NCBI RefSeq assembly: GCF_000585375.1
Contig: NZ_KK073874.1
Location: 3,410,001-3,474,000 of the forward strand
DNA length: 64,000 bases
Reading direction: 5' to 3'
From: Cryptosporangium arvum DSM 44712
GTDB lineage: Bacteria; Actinomycetota; Actinomycetes; Mycobacteriales; Cryptosporangiaceae
Part shown: positions 42,413 through 52,524 of the stretch, one piece after another
Numbering within the stretch: the stretch's first letter is position 1
How the letters are laid out: the number at the start of each line of letters is the position of its first letter
Notes under the pieces: generated by a model
The model's database searches: none
What the model was told of the DNA's origin: nothing
The model's input: the letters and a program-made list of their open reading frames with translations, nothing else
Position numbers and translations under genes: made by a program

Positions 42413-45201
42413 CCCGTGACCTCGGAGCGCAGCGCTTCCGCCAGGTCACGCCGCGATTGGACGCCGCGTTTCAGGAAGACCTTGCGGAGGTGATACTCGA
42501 CCGTCCGGACGCTGAGGAACAAGCGTGCGGCGATCTCGCGGTTCGTCAGACCGTCGACGACCAAGTGCGCCACGTTCGCTTCCTGCACCGTCAGCGCATC
42601 GCCGGGATCGACCAGGCGGCTCCGGGCCGTTTCTCCGGTGGCTTCGAGTTCGCGCTGTGCCCGGGCGGCGAACGCGGCCGCTCCACGGCTCGACAGCAGG
42701 TCGTGCGCAACGCGGAGCTCGCTCCGGGCATCGACGCGGCGGCGCTGCCGGCGTAGCCACTCTCCGTAAGCTAGCCGCGCACGCCCCTCGTAGACGGCGA
42801 GCCCGCCGCGTCGGTACCGGTCGATTGCTTCGGAGTAGTACTTCTCGGCCTCGTCGCCGGCCAACTGGGCCCGGGCCGCTGCGAGCATGCCCAAAGCCCA
42901 GTCTCCGCCGATCGGCGCGGTGAGATCGGTGAGATCGGCGAGGGCGCGATCGGCGGTCGCCCGATCACCTACCCGTACGGCGGCCTCGATCACTTCGGCC
43001 AGGATCCGTGACGTGTAGGTGACCTGACGGATGTGTCCCATCTCTTCGCGCCCGGCCCGGAGCGCCCCGGCGGCGTCGCCGGTGCCGTTCGCGAGGATCG
43101 CTTCGGCGAAGTTGGCGATGCTCAACGCGGAACCGTCACCGTGCGCGATCGCGGTCCGTCGTAGCTCCGCCGCGAGCGCCTCGACGGCCGCCTGGTCGCC
43201 GCGCCAAGCGGCTATCAGGAGTCGTTGATGCCGTGGGAACGGATGACCGATCGCCTCCTTGATCACGTCGATCTCGTCCACGATCAGCTGGGCGTCGTCC
43301 AGCCTTCCTTGGACGAGCAGAGCGGAGCCGGCCAAGGACAGGACCATCGGCAGAACGGTCAGCAGCCCGTCGGCTCGCGCGAGCTCGATGTGCCGCTCGT
43401 TCAGGGCCAGTAACGCGTCCGCGTCCCAGACGTCGATGGCGGCGACGCCGTCCAGACCCGCGGTCTGAGGTGGGATCAGGGCTTCCGGCGCGTCGAGAAG
43501 TCCGGCGATGGCCGACCGGAGCACCGGAATCGCTTCCACCCGTGCCCCGAGCCCGATCAGCGCCTGTCCGCGGAGCAGGAGGTCGACGGGGTTGGTGGAG
43601 TCGGGATCGGTCGCGTCGTACACCACGCGGCAGACGTCGCTCCACGGGTAGACGTCACCGTCCGCGTCGAGGTCGGTGAGGCCGCCGGCGAAGATCGCCG
43701 CGAACAGCGCGTCGTAGTAGGCGCTGCGGGCGAGGGCCGGGTCCAGCGGGCTCAACCGCCTGGCGACGGCGAGGATGTCGCGAGCGATGTCCGGGCTGCC
43801 CCGACGGGCCCAGTCGACCTGTGCTCGGAGGAGATCGACGCGGGCCGCCCCGAGCGGGTCGAGCGCATCGGTCGGCAGGACGCTCAGCAACGTTTCAGCC
43901 GCGTCGGGAGCCCCGGCGTCGAGCTTCGCCTGCGCCGCGGCCAGCAGGCGGCGGGCCCGGTCGCCCGGTAGGGGACTGAGTGCGGCCGCACGCTCCAGGA
44001 ACGCCGCCGCAGCAGCGACTCCGCCCCGGCCGCGAGCCCGCACCGCCGACCGGTCGAGCGCGTCGGCGATGTCCTCGTCGGGCTCGACGGCGGCGTGACC
44101 GCGGTGCCACGCGCGCCGGTCCGGATCGTTCTCGACGGGCGTCGCCTCGGCGAGCGCGGCGTGTGCCTGGCGACGGTCGGGCGGTGGTGCATCGCGATAG
44201 ATCGCCGACCGGACCAGCGGGTGCCGGAATTCGACGCGCGCGCCAACGGTGAGTGCGCCGGAGTGTTCCGCCACGTCGATCGCGTCCGAGCTGAGCGACA
44301 GCGCGCGGACCGCCAGCCGGAGCAGATGAGGATCACCGGTCGGGTCCGCCGCGGCGACCAGGAGCACTCGCCGGGCGGCCGGCGGTAGATCGCTGAGTTG
44401 ATCCAGCAGGCTCTTCTCGATCCGGGAGGCCAGTGGCGCGGTTGCCGCCACCGTGTAACCCCCGGCCATCTCGGTCGGGCCCAGCGCCGACGGCAGCTCG
44501 CGGAGCGCGAGCGGGTTACCGCGCGCCTCGGCGACCAGACGGTCACGGACCCGGGTGTCGATCTGCCCGGGCAGGAGCTGCTTCAGTAACCGCCGAGCGT
44601 CGTCGTCGTTCAGGCCGGTCACCGCGAGCCCGGGAAGTCCTCGGAACGACGCGTCGACCGTCCGCATCACGAAGACCAGAGCGATGCCCTCGGAGCCCAG
44701 CCGCCTCGCGCTGAAGGCCAGCGCCTGGCGAGATGCCTCGTCGAGCCACTGCGTGTCGTCGATCAGGCAGCAGACCGGTCCGTCGGCGGCTACCTCGGTG
44801 AGCAGCCCGAGTACGGCAAGACCGATCAGGAAGGAGCTCGGCGCGGCGCCGGTACGGAAGCCGAGGGCCGTCTCCAACGCGTCACGCTGGGGTGCGGGCA
44901 GGCTTTCGGCCCGGTCGAGCATGCCCGCGAGCAGTTGGTGCAGGCCGGCGTACGGCAGCTCCATCTCCGATTCGACGCCGACCGTGCGCTCGACCCGGAT
45001 CTCGTCGGTGAACCGGGCGAGCGCGGCCTGGGCAAGCGCGGTCTTCCCGATGCCCGGGTCGCCCTGCACGACGAGTGCCGAGCTGGTACCGGCACGGGCG
45101 TCGTCGAACAGAGTGCGGAAAACCCCCAGCTCCGCGGCGCGGCCCGGCAGGTCCGACTCGTTGTGCGCGCCGACCGTGGCACGCCGGATGCGCTCAACCA
45201 C
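42409..45201 (-). CDS. LAL-type LuxR regulator (LAL-A)
   Basis: About 930 residues. Walker A VQGDPGIGKTALAQ, Walker B VCCLIDDTQWLDEASRQ, a sensor-like VFVMRTVDASF, a long helical middle, and the C-terminal HTH LTVQEANVAHLVVDGLTNRE, IAARLFLSVRTVEYHLRKVF. Very similar along its length to the product of 58442-61240. The GTG start lies inside the second copy of a 14-bp direct repeat; the shared upstream sequence supports this start in both paralogues. Divergent from another LAL gene at 45345. Stop overlaps DUF4331. Confidence 0.92.
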   Translation of the reverse strand: MVERIRRATVGAHNESDLPGRAAELGVFRTLFDDARAGTSSALVVQGDPGIGKTALAQAALARFTDEIRVERTVGVESEMELPYAGLHQLLAGMLDRAESLPAPQRDALETALGFRTGAAPSSFLIGLAVLGLLTEVAADGPVCCLIDDTQWLDEASRQALAFSARRLGSEGIALVFVMRTVDASFRGLPGLAVTGLNDDDARRLLKQLLPGQIDTRVRDRLVAEARGNPLALRELPSALGPTEMAGGYTVAATAPLASRIEKSLLDQLSDLPPAARRVLLVAAADPTGDPHLLRLAVRALSLSSDAIDVAEHSGALTVGARVEFRHPLVRSAIYRDAPPPDRRQAHAALAEATPVENDPDRRAWHRGHAAVEPDEDIADALDRSAVRARGRGGVAAAAAFLERAAALSPLPGDRARRLLAAAQAKLDAGAPDAAETLLSVLPTDALDPLGAARVDLLRAQVDWARRGSPDIARDILAVARRLSPLDPALARSAYYDALFAAIFAGGLTDLDADGDVYPWSDVCRVVYDATDPDSTNPVDLLLRGQALIGLGARVEAIPVLRSAIAGLLDAPEALIPPQTAGLDGVAAIDVWDADALLALNERHIELARADGLLTVLPMVLSLAGSALLVQGRLDDAQLIVDEIDVIKEAIGHPFPRHQRLLIAAWRGDQAAVEALAAELRRTAIAHGDGSALSIANFAEAILANGTGDAAGALRAGREEMGHIRQVTYTSRILAEVIEAAVRVGDRATADRALADLTDLTAPIGGDWALGMLAAARAQLAGDEAEKYYSEAIDRYRRGGLAVYEGRARLAYGEWLRRQRRRVDARSELRVAHDLLSSRGAAAFAARAQRELEATGETARSRLVDPGDALTVQEANVAHLVVDGLTNREIAARLFLSVRTVEYHLRKVFLKRGVQSRRDLAEALRSEVTG

Positions 45202-45260
45202 GGATGCGAACGCAGTGTGTCGGCTGTGGGACCACGGATGCGAACACGAACGAACCCTAT
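45198..45260 (-). promoter_or_regulatory. LAL-A promoter with tandem 14-bp repeat
   Basis: On the top strand CCACGGATGCGAAC occurs at 45198-45211 and again at 45232-45245, 34 bases apart. Read leftward, a -10-like TAGGGT (45254-45259) precedes the first repeat, and the second repeat contains the GTG start codon. The same arrangement and spacing recur upstream of the paralogue at 61237-61298. The repeats would lie within the 5' leader, so they may act as an autoregulatory operator or an RNA element. Confidence 0.6.
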
Positions 45261-45344
45261 CGACGCCGGGGTCTTCCTGTGACGCGGGGGCGGTGCGGTG
45301 TGCGACATCGTCGGAACCGTTGGCGACAGCGGTCAGGAGGGAAC

Positions 45345-48101
45345 GTGCACGATGAGCTGGTAGGCCGCGAGGCCGAGTTGGCAGTCATCGACGAGGTGCT
45401 GAACCGCACCCGGCCGGGGCTGTTCTTTCGAGGTGAGAGTGGGATCGGCAAGACGGCGCTGCTACGCGAGAGCACACACCGGGCGGGACAGCAGGGCTAC
45501 ACGGTGCTGTGGTGCCGCGGCGTCCAGCACGAGCAGGCCCTGCGCTACAGCGGGCTTCATCAGGCGCTCCATCCACTCTTGTCCGGGACCCCAGAGCTGC
45601 CGCCGAGCGAGCGGCAGGCCATGGAGACGCTTTTCGGGATCTCGGACGGACCGTCACCGTGCCACTCGCTGGTCCGCCGAGCCGCACTCGGCCTGCTCGT
45701 TCGGGCGGCCTCCCGGACGCCCGTGCTGCTCGTGCTCGACGATTTCGATGCGCTCGACCCCGACAGCGTCGATGTCGTCGAGCACGTACTGGAGCACCGG
45801 GGAGAGGCGCCGCTGGTCGTGCTGGCGGCGGCAGGCACCGGCACTGCCGGCCCGCTGGGGGTGGCCCGGTGGGACCTCGCCGGGCTGTCGGACGCCGCCG
45901 CGTCCGCACTCGTCGAGGCCGTGGCCCCTCGGCTCGCCGCGGTCGATCGCGACGTCGTGCGGGACCTCGCGCAGGGCAATCCGCTGGCACTGGCCGAATG
46001 GTCCCGGAACCTGATGGATCACAACGTACCCCTGGGTACGTGCCGGTACGACCTGATCGATTTCCCGGTCCGGCTGACGCAGGCTTTCGGGGTCTCCCGG
46101 CACAAGTTTCCTCGCCGGACGTCGCGCCTGTTGCTGCTCGTCGCGGCGTTTGACGGCGACATCGCTGATCTTCCGGGTGAGGAGGGCGAGCTCTGGCGCG
46201 CCGCCGCCGTGCTCGGGCTGACGCGTTCCGACCTGTGCCCCGCCGAGCAGGCGGGCGTGGTGACCGTGGAGCGCGGCGAGGTTCTTTTCTGTCACCCGCT
46301 GACCCGGGCAGTGCACTACGGCACGGCGTCGCCGGCGGCGCGGGTGGAGGTGCACAGGGCGTTCGCCGATACCCTGACTCCCGATTCGGACCGGGTGGTG
46401 TGGCATCGCGCCGCGGCGACCGAGGGCCGCGACGATCTGCTGGCTGCGCGCCTGCACGCCATCGGCGAAAAGGCTAGGAGGAGCGGGACCGTCGCCAGGG
46501 CCGCGACTGCCTACGAGTGGGCGGCCCGGCTCTCCACCGCGAGTGACGCCGCCGCATACCGTCTCGGCCTGGCGGCCGACGCGGCGCTGCGTTCCGGGCA
46601 TCGGCGGCTCGGCGCCCAGCTGATCTCGGAGGCCCGATCGCTCGCCGACGGCCCGGCCGCCGTTCCTGATCTGATCCTTCCGGAGTATTACGCGCGGCTC
46701 ATGAACGACGTCCCCGGTCTGAGCGCCGACGACCTGCTGGACGGCCTTCCCGAGCTACCGTCCACCCACCGGGGGCTCGCCACGATGATCGCCGCGATGG
46801 ACGTCTACAACTCCGGTGACCCGGGCGGGAAAGCGGAGCGGATCGAGGGAGCGACGCTTCGGCTCGGTTCGGCGGCGGACGATCCGCTGCGCGTCATCAC
46901 GTTGTCCGTGGTCGCACCCCAGCGACACGCACGCGAACTGATCCCGATCGTTCGACGGCTCAGCGGACCGGCCGCGGAGCTCGAGTCCACGTATCTGATG
47001 GTCGGCATGGGGGGTGCCGCCGAGGCGCTGCGGTTGATCCCCGAAGCGGAGCGGTGCTACCGGGCCGCAGTCGCGGCGTCAGTCACCGACAGTTCGTTGC
47101 TCGAACGATGCATGTCGATGGTCCGCCACGCATCGCTGCTGACCCTGACCGGCGCGTTCGCCGAGGCGCTGGCGGAGGCGGAGGATGTCCACCGACTCGC
47201 CGTCCGACTCGACCTGACCGAGGTCGCGGCCTCGTCGGCCGCGACCGCCGCCCGGGTGTACGCCTGGCAGGGCAACGTTCCCGCTGCTGCGGAGGCCCTC
47301 ACCCGCAGCACTCGCCTGGCCCATCTGGCACATCCCCATCCGGCGACCCTCACCGAGGTGGCGTCGGCGCGTGCCGCCGTCGCCCTGGTCCAGGGTCGAC
47401 CGGCGGACGCCGTACACGCGCTGCTCGGGGTGGCCGAGCACCGCATCTGGGCCGGAGCCACGATCGGTGACCTGGCCGAGGCCGCGAGCAAGCTGGACAG
47501 GGGATTCGCCGTGGTGGACACGGTGAAGAGTGTCGCCGAGGACGCGGATGTCTTCGCCTCGGATCTGCTGCGCCACCTGACGCTGCGAGCCCGCGCACTC
47601 GGCGGGGAGAGCGCGCTGTTCGACGCCGCTCTCGCTGTTCCCGGCGAAGAGCGATTTCCGGTGGAGTGGGCTCGGACGCGCCTGGCCTACGGCGAATGGC
47701 TGCGTCGAGGCCGTCACAAGATCCGGGCCCGCTCGCATCTCGCAGCGGCGATGGCGGTGTTCGCCCGGGTGGAAGCGGTCCCCTGGCGTGACCGCGCGGC
47801 GGCGGAGATGCGTGCGGCCGGCGGCGCCGTGGAATCGTCCGGCATGGATTCGGACGGCCACCCCGGCCGGGTTGTCCTGACACCGCAGGAGCGACAAGTC
47901 GCCCGGCTGGCGGGCGGCGGCCTGTCGAACCGGGACATCGCGGGCCGCCTCGCGCTGTCGCCACGCACTGTCGGAACCCACCTGTCGAACGCCTACGCGA
48001 AGCTCGGAATCCGTGGGCGGGCCGAGTTGGCAGCGCTCGTTCGGGATCGCCCGGAGCCGGAGACAACGGGTGTTGCCGCGCAGACCCGCAGCTCACGCTG
48101 A
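45345..48101 (+). CDS. LAL-type LuxR regulator (LAL-B, divergent from LAL-A)
   Basis: About 918 residues. VGREAELAVIDEVLN at the start, Walker A RGESGIGKTALL, Walker B VLLVLDDFDALDPDS, helical middle, and C-terminal HTH LTPQERQVARLAGGGLSNRD, IAGRLALSPRTVGTHLSNAYAKLG. The GTG start at 45345 is backed by AGGAGGG five bases upstream; 90 codons of earlier open frame cross the divergent promoter and are excluded. Belongs to a different LAL subgroup from LAL-A. Its first ~20 residues resemble the remnant at 61326. Confidence 0.9.
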   Translation: MHDELVGREAELAVIDEVLNRTRPGLFFRGESGIGKTALLRESTHRAGQQGYTVLWCRGVQHEQALRYSGLHQALHPLLSGTPELPPSERQAMETLFGISDGPSPCHSLVRRAALGLLVRAASRTPVLLVLDDFDALDPDSVDVVEHVLEHRGEAPLVVLAAAGTGTAGPLGVARWDLAGLSDAAASALVEAVAPRLAAVDRDVVRDLAQGNPLALAEWSRNLMDHNVPLGTCRYDLIDFPVRLTQAFGVSRHKFPRRTSRLLLLVAAFDGDIADLPGEEGELWRAAAVLGLTRSDLCPAEQAGVVTVERGEVLFCHPLTRAVHYGTASPAARVEVHRAFADTLTPDSDRVVWHRAAATEGRDDLLAARLHAIGEKARRSGTVARAATAYEWAARLSTASDAAAYRLGLAADAALRSGHRRLGAQLISEARSLADGPAAVPDLILPEYYARLMNDVPGLSADDLLDGLPELPSTHRGLATMIAAMDVYNSGDPGGKAERIEGATLRLGSAADDPLRVITLSVVAPQRHARELIPIVRRLSGPAAELESTYLMVGMGGAAEALRLIPEAERCYRAAVAASVTDSSLLERCMSMVRHASLLTLTGAFAEALAEAEDVHRLAVRLDLTEVAASSAATAARVYAWQGNVPAAAEALTRSTRLAHLAHPHPATLTEVASARAAVALVQGRPADAVHALLGVAEHRIWAGATIGDLAEAASKLDRGFAVVDTVKSVAEDADVFASDLLRHLTLRARALGGESALFDAALAVPGEERFPVEWARTRLAYGEWLRRGRHKIRARSHLAAAMAVFARVEAVPWRDRAAAEMRAAGGAVESSGMDSDGHPGRVVLTPQERQVARLAGGGLSNRDIAGRLALSPRTVGTHLSNAYAKLGIRGRAELAALVRDRPEPETTGVAAQTRSSR

Positions 48102-49253
48102 CTGCCGCTGGGCGGCGGTCAGGCGCCTGGCGACCACCGCGACGACCTTTCCTCGCACCCAGGCCAGAAACGGGTTGGACGGCACGAAGAACTGCGCCTT
48201 CAGATGGGCGAGAAGCTGATGCTTGCGGACCAGCGGTCGCATCCGCTTCTCCCAGGCGGTGAACGCTGCGGGGAGGTCGTCCGGATGCGCGGCCAGCGCG
48301 TCGCCGAGCGCGACCCCGCCGATCATTCCCGCGCTGGCGCCCATGCCGGAGTAGAGCGTGAGGCACCAGGCCGAGTCACCCAGTAGCACGACCCGCCCGT
48401 CGTGCCAGCGCGGCATCCGTACCTGGTGTACGGAGTCGAACAAGCGGTCGGGTTGACGCCGCAGCTGATCGAGCGCGTAGGCGACCATGCCCCCACCGTC
48501 CAGCCCGGCGAAACGGGAAGTGAGCGTGGTGATCGCGTCGTTCCGGAACTCCGCGTCGACGTCTCGCGTCCGGTAGGCGAACAGCGCGGTGGGAGTGCGA
48601 TCGCGGAACGGGAAGATCCACAGGGAGCGTCCCGGTTGGGCGAGGATCACCTGGTCGCTGTCGGGGTAACCAGGCACCTGATGGCCGAGGGAGAACGCGC
48701 AGACGATGGCGTGCATGGACCGCATGAACTTCTCGTCCGGGCCGAAGACCAGCCGGCGTACGGTCGAGCGCAGACCGTCCGCTCCGACCACGAGGTCGTA
48801 GTCCTCCTCGTAGGTCCGGTCACCCCCGGTGTCGAGCAGCGTCACCCGGGCCGCTTCCGCCGTCTGCTGCACCGCGACCGGCACCGTGGCGAAACGCACC
48901 TCGATCCGGCCCTCGATCCGTTTCCGCAGTGCCTCCTCGATGTCGCCGCGCATCACCCCCTCCGGATTGCCCGGCTGGTCCAGGAACCCGGCGCTGTGGT
49001 GGCGTCTGCCGGCCCGGTCCACCGTCCAGGTGTGGTGTTCGGGCGGCGTGCGTAGATGCATGTGCGCGAGCACGCCGAGCCGCGCCGCTGCCGCCTTGCC
49101 GACCGGGAAGAGCCCGACGAAGTAGCCGCCGGTCCGGCGTTCCGGGGAGCGCTCCACGACGACCGGCGTCCATCCCGCCTCGTGGAGCCTGATCGCGGTG
49201 GCCATCCCCGAGATCCCGAGGCCGACCACCAGGACTCGGCGCTGCCCGGTCAT
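48093..49253 (-). CDS. FAD-dependent monooxygenase (PHBH-fold)
   Basis: About 386 residues. VLVVGLGISGMATAIRLHEAGW (FAD-binding, GxGxxG), YDLVVGADGLRSTVRRL (the DG fingerprint) and VVLLGDSAWCLTLYSGMGAS (the GD fingerprint) identify the class A flavoprotein hydroxylase family. In the last motif the usual proline after GDAAH is absent. The start at MTGQRRVL overlaps the upstream stop as ATGA. Co-transcribed with the NmrA-like gene from CACT box c. It hydroxylates an unidentified, probably aromatic or polyketide-like substrate. Confidence 0.88.
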   Translation of the reverse strand: MTGQRRVLVVGLGISGMATAIRLHEAGWTPVVVERSPERRTGGYFVGLFPVGKAAAARLGVLAHMHLRTPPEHHTWTVDRAGRRHHSAGFLDQPGNPEGVMRGDIEEALRKRIEGRIEVRFATVPVAVQQTAEAARVTLLDTGGDRTYEEDYDLVVGADGLRSTVRRLVFGPDEKFMRSMHAIVCAFSLGHQVPGYPDSDQVILAQPGRSLWIFPFRDRTPTALFAYRTRDVDAEFRNDAITTLTSRFAGLDGGGMVAYALDQLRRQPDRLFDSVHQVRMPRWHDGRVVLLGDSAWCLTLYSGMGASAGMIGGVALGDALAAHPDDLPAAFTAWEKRMRPLVRKHQLLAHLKAQFFVPSNPFLAWVRGKVVAVVARRLTAAQRQSA

Positions 49254-49993
49254 CGGGCCGACCACTCCGCCAGACCGGTGTTGCCCAGCTTGGCTCCGGC
49301 CCCGGGAAGCAGGAGCCGCTCGCCGAGGGGCACGCCGAAGAACGGTGTCGCCGACGGGTCGGTGACGACCGTGCGCTCGTCGCCTCGGACCGCGCTCAGC
49401 CGGCGGGCGAACTCGTCGAACGCCATCGCCTCGGGCCCGGCGACCTCCACGATGCCCTGGGCGGCCGGACCCGTCACGGTCGTCGCCAGCGCGTTCACCA
49501 GGTCGGGCACGGCGATCGGCTGCACCAGCGTGCCCGGCAGCCGTACGGTGCCTCCCTCGACGCTGTTGTCGACCAGCATCGCGAGGAAGTCGAAGAACTG
49601 CGTGGATCGCACGATGGTGTACGGCACGTCGCCCTCGTGCACGGCCTGTTCCTGCGCCAGCTTGGCCCGGTAGTAGCCCAACTCGTGGGGGCGGTCGACC
49701 CCGACGATGGACAACGTGACGTGGTGCCCGACCCCGGCTTTGCTTTCGGCGGTCAGCAGGTTGCGGGTGGAGGTCCGGAAGAAGTCGGTGGCCGGGCCCT
49801 CCGACATGTCGGGCGAATTGGTGACGTCCAGGGTCGCCGCCGCGCCCTCCAGAGCGGCGTCCAGACCGGTGCCGGTAATGGTGTCGAACCCGGTCGTGAT
49901 GTCCGCGGCGACCACCTCGTGCCCCTGGTCCCGCAAGTTGGCGACGACGCTACGGCCGACCCGGCCGGCTCCTCCGACGACGACGATCTTCAT
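49250..49993 (-). CDS. NmrA-like / atypical SDR NAD(P)-binding protein
   Basis: About 247 residues. MKIVVVGGAGRVGRSVVANL is the dinucleotide-binding start; IVRSTQFFDFLAML and YYRAKLAQEQAV are typical of the NmrA/quinone-oxidoreductase-2-like atypical SDRs. Lys in YYRAKL could be catalytic. The start has GGGAGGA about ten bases upstream; 14 earlier codons are excluded because they enter the promoter. The transcript probably starts near 50029 from CACT box c and includes the FAD monooxygenase downstream. Confidence 0.85.
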   Translation of the reverse strand: MKIVVVGGAGRVGRSVVANLRDQGHEVVAADITTGFDTITGTGLDAALEGAAATLDVTNSPDMSEGPATDFFRTSTRNLLTAESKAGVGHHVTLSIVGVDRPHELGYYRAKLAQEQAVHEGDVPYTIVRSTQFFDFLAMLVDNSVEGGTVRLPGTLVQPIAVPDLVNALATTVTGPAAQGIVEVAGPEAMAFDEFARRLSAVRGDERTVVTDPSATPFFGVPLGERLLLPGAGAKLGNTGLAEWSAR

Positions 49994-52476
49994 GACTGTG
50001 TTCCTCCCGCGTGGACGACCGTTCGATGCGCCCACACGCTAGGAACACTCAGTGCGGATTGAGTGACGTTCGCCTCCTGCGAAGTCAGCACGTTCTCGGG
50101 GTCGGCTTTGCGGCTGTGGACCGTCCCGCCGGTCGCCTCCAGCGCACTCTTCGCGCGGGCCGCGAATCCGGCCGCGCCGCGACTCGACAGGACGCTGTGA
50201 GCGGCCTGAAGCTGCTCGCGGGCGTCGACTCGACGGCGCTGCCGACGCAGCCATTCCCCGTACGCCAGGCGGGCGCGGCCCTGGTGAGCGGCGAGGCCAC
50301 CGCGTCCGAGCCGTTCGATTGCCTCACAGTGGTGGTGGTCCTCGGCGCCGGTCTGCGTCGCGGCCTCGACCAGCTCGGACGCGATTCGCGACGTGAACGT
50401 CACCTGGCGGATGTGGGCCAGCTCGACGGAACCCGCCCGCACGGCGTCCTCGTACCGTCCGAGTCCGTTGGCCAGAGTCGCTTCCGCGTAATGCGCGGTG
50501 CTGAGCGGCGCGCCGTCTCCGGTCGCGGCTGCGCCCCGCCGGAGCTCCGCCGTGTGCCGCGCGACCTCCGCGGAGTCTCCCCGCCAGGCCGCGAGCTGCA
50601 CCCTGGTGTGCGGCGGGAACGTGTACCCGATGGCCTCGCCGATCACGTCGACCTCATCCACGAGCAGCTCGGCCTTGTCGAGCCGGCCCAGGTTCAGGCA
50701 GGCCGTCCCGGCGTACGACAGGATGATCGGCAATGCGGTCAGTAGCCCCTCGGACCGTGCGCTCACGATCTGGCGCTGGCACAGGGCCAACAGCGTTTGC
50801 ACGTCCCAGACGTCGGCGGCCGCGATCGCCTCGAGACCGATCGACTGCGGCGGGATCAGGTCCACCGGCGAGTCGAGCAGCCCGGCGAGTGCAGTGCGCA
50901 GCACCGGTACGGCCTCCGCCCGCGCGCCGATCTCAATCAGCGCCTGGCCCCGGATCAGGACGTCGACCGGATGGGTCGAGTCCGGGTCGGTCTCGTCGAA
51001 CACCTCCTGGCAGATGTCCCGCCAGGGATAGCCGTCGACGCCCGGCCCGTGGTCCGCGTCGTCGTCAGGGCGACCACCCTGGGCTATCGCCACCCGCAGC
51101 GCGCCGTACTGGGCGCTGCGGGTCAGTTCCGCGTCCACGCCCGCGAGCTGCCGTGCGGCGGCAAGGATGTCGTGGGCGATCTCGGGGGTGCGGCTTCGGG
51201 CGAAGTCGGCCTGTGCCAGCAGCAGACCGGCCAGCCCTGACCCGCGGCGGTCGAGAGCAGCGACCGGCAGGTTCTCCAGCAGTATCCGAGCGGCCTCCGG
51301 CGCACCGGCATCGAGCTTGGCCTGCGCCGCGGCGAGCATGCGGCGAGCCCGGTCCGACGGTGCCGGGCTCAGCGCCGCGGCGCGTTCGAGGAAGGCGGCG
51401 GCTGCCGAGACACCACCGCGGCGGCGCGCGCGGACCGACGATCCGTCGAGTTCGGCGGCGACGCTCTCGTCCGGTTCGACGGTGGCATAGCCGCGATGCC
51501 AGGCACGGCGGTCCGGATCGTCCTCGGCGATAGTCGCCTCGGCCAGTACCGCGTGCGACCGACGGCGCTCGGGGGGTGACACGGCCCGGTAGATGCCCGA
51601 TCTGATCAGCGGATGGCGGAACTCCACGCGGGAGTCGATCGTGAGGTCGCCGGTACGCTCGGCTTCCTCGACCGCCTCCCCGTCGATCGACAGCGCGCGG
51701 ACCGCCCGCCGGAGCAGCGACGGGTCGCCCGTCGGGTCCGCCGCAGCGAGCAGCATTACCTGGCGGGCGTCCGCCCGGAGGCCGCTGATCCGGTCGAGCA
51801 GGCTGTTCTCGATGCGGGTGGCCAGCGGCATCGCGTCGTTCACCGTGAAGCCACCGGCCAGGTCGGCCGGGGACCGTCCGAGCGGGAGTTCGCGGAGCGC
51901 CAGGGGATTGCCCTTGGCCTCCGCGAGAATCTGGTCCCGGATCCGGCCGTCGATGGGTGCGACCACCAGTTGGGCGAGCAGCCGCTTGGCGTCCGCTTCG
52001 GCGAGACCGGTGAGCGCCAGTTCGGGAAGTCGTGAGAACACGGCGCCGATCGTCCGCATCACGAAAACCAGCACGGACAGCCCGATCAGGAACGGGCCCG
52101 GCACCGGGCCGGCGCGGAGCCCGAGGGCCACCTCCAGCGCGTCCCGCCGGGGCTCCGGCAGACTCCCGACCCGGTCGAGCAGGCCGAACAACAGCATGTG
52201 AAGCCCGGCGTACGGCAGTTCCATCTCCGACTCGACGCCGACGGTGCATTCGACGCGGAGGCCTTCGCCGAACCGGGCGAGCGCCGTGTGTGTCAGCGCG
52301 GTCTTCCCGATGCCCGCCTCTCCGTGTACTACAAGAGTCGCGCTGGCGCCCTCACGCCCTCCGTCGAAGAGCCTTCGTAAGGCCTCGAGCTCAGCGGTTC
52401 GTCCACGAAGGTCCGAACGGGTGCGGACACGATCGAACTCTAGCGGGCCGTACCCGCAGGTAGCGTGAGCCGGCAC
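49990..52476 (-). pseudogene. decayed LAL-type LuxR regulator (LAL-C), lacking Walker B region and HTH
   Basis: An 828-codon open frame clearly paralogous to LAL-A, with Walker A HGEAGIGKTAL intact. Three in-frame deletions are visible against LAL-A. About 44 residues holding Walker B are missing after PFLIGL (junction near 52075). Close to 40 residues are missing near 50340. The HTH is gone: the frame reads LTSQEANV and then runs through the promoter box of the next gene (TQSALSVPSVW...) to a stop at 49990. It can no longer bind DNA through a LuxR domain or hydrolyse ATP normally. A box (site d) still stands upstream, so a protein may be made. Confidence 0.8.
50036..50066 (-). promoter_or_regulatory. 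CACT box promoter (site c) for the NmrA/monooxygenase operon
   Basis: Read leftward: TCACTCAATC, CGCACTGAGT, GTTCCTAGCGT. It lies inside the 3' end of the decayed LAL-C frame, starting exactly where that protein stops resembling its family. Leader to the ATG at 49993 about 36 bases. Confidence 0.75.
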
Positions 52477-52524
52477 CGACTCGGGACGAGTTCAGGCGGG
52501 CCGGGCCGGTCGGTCATGCGGGCA

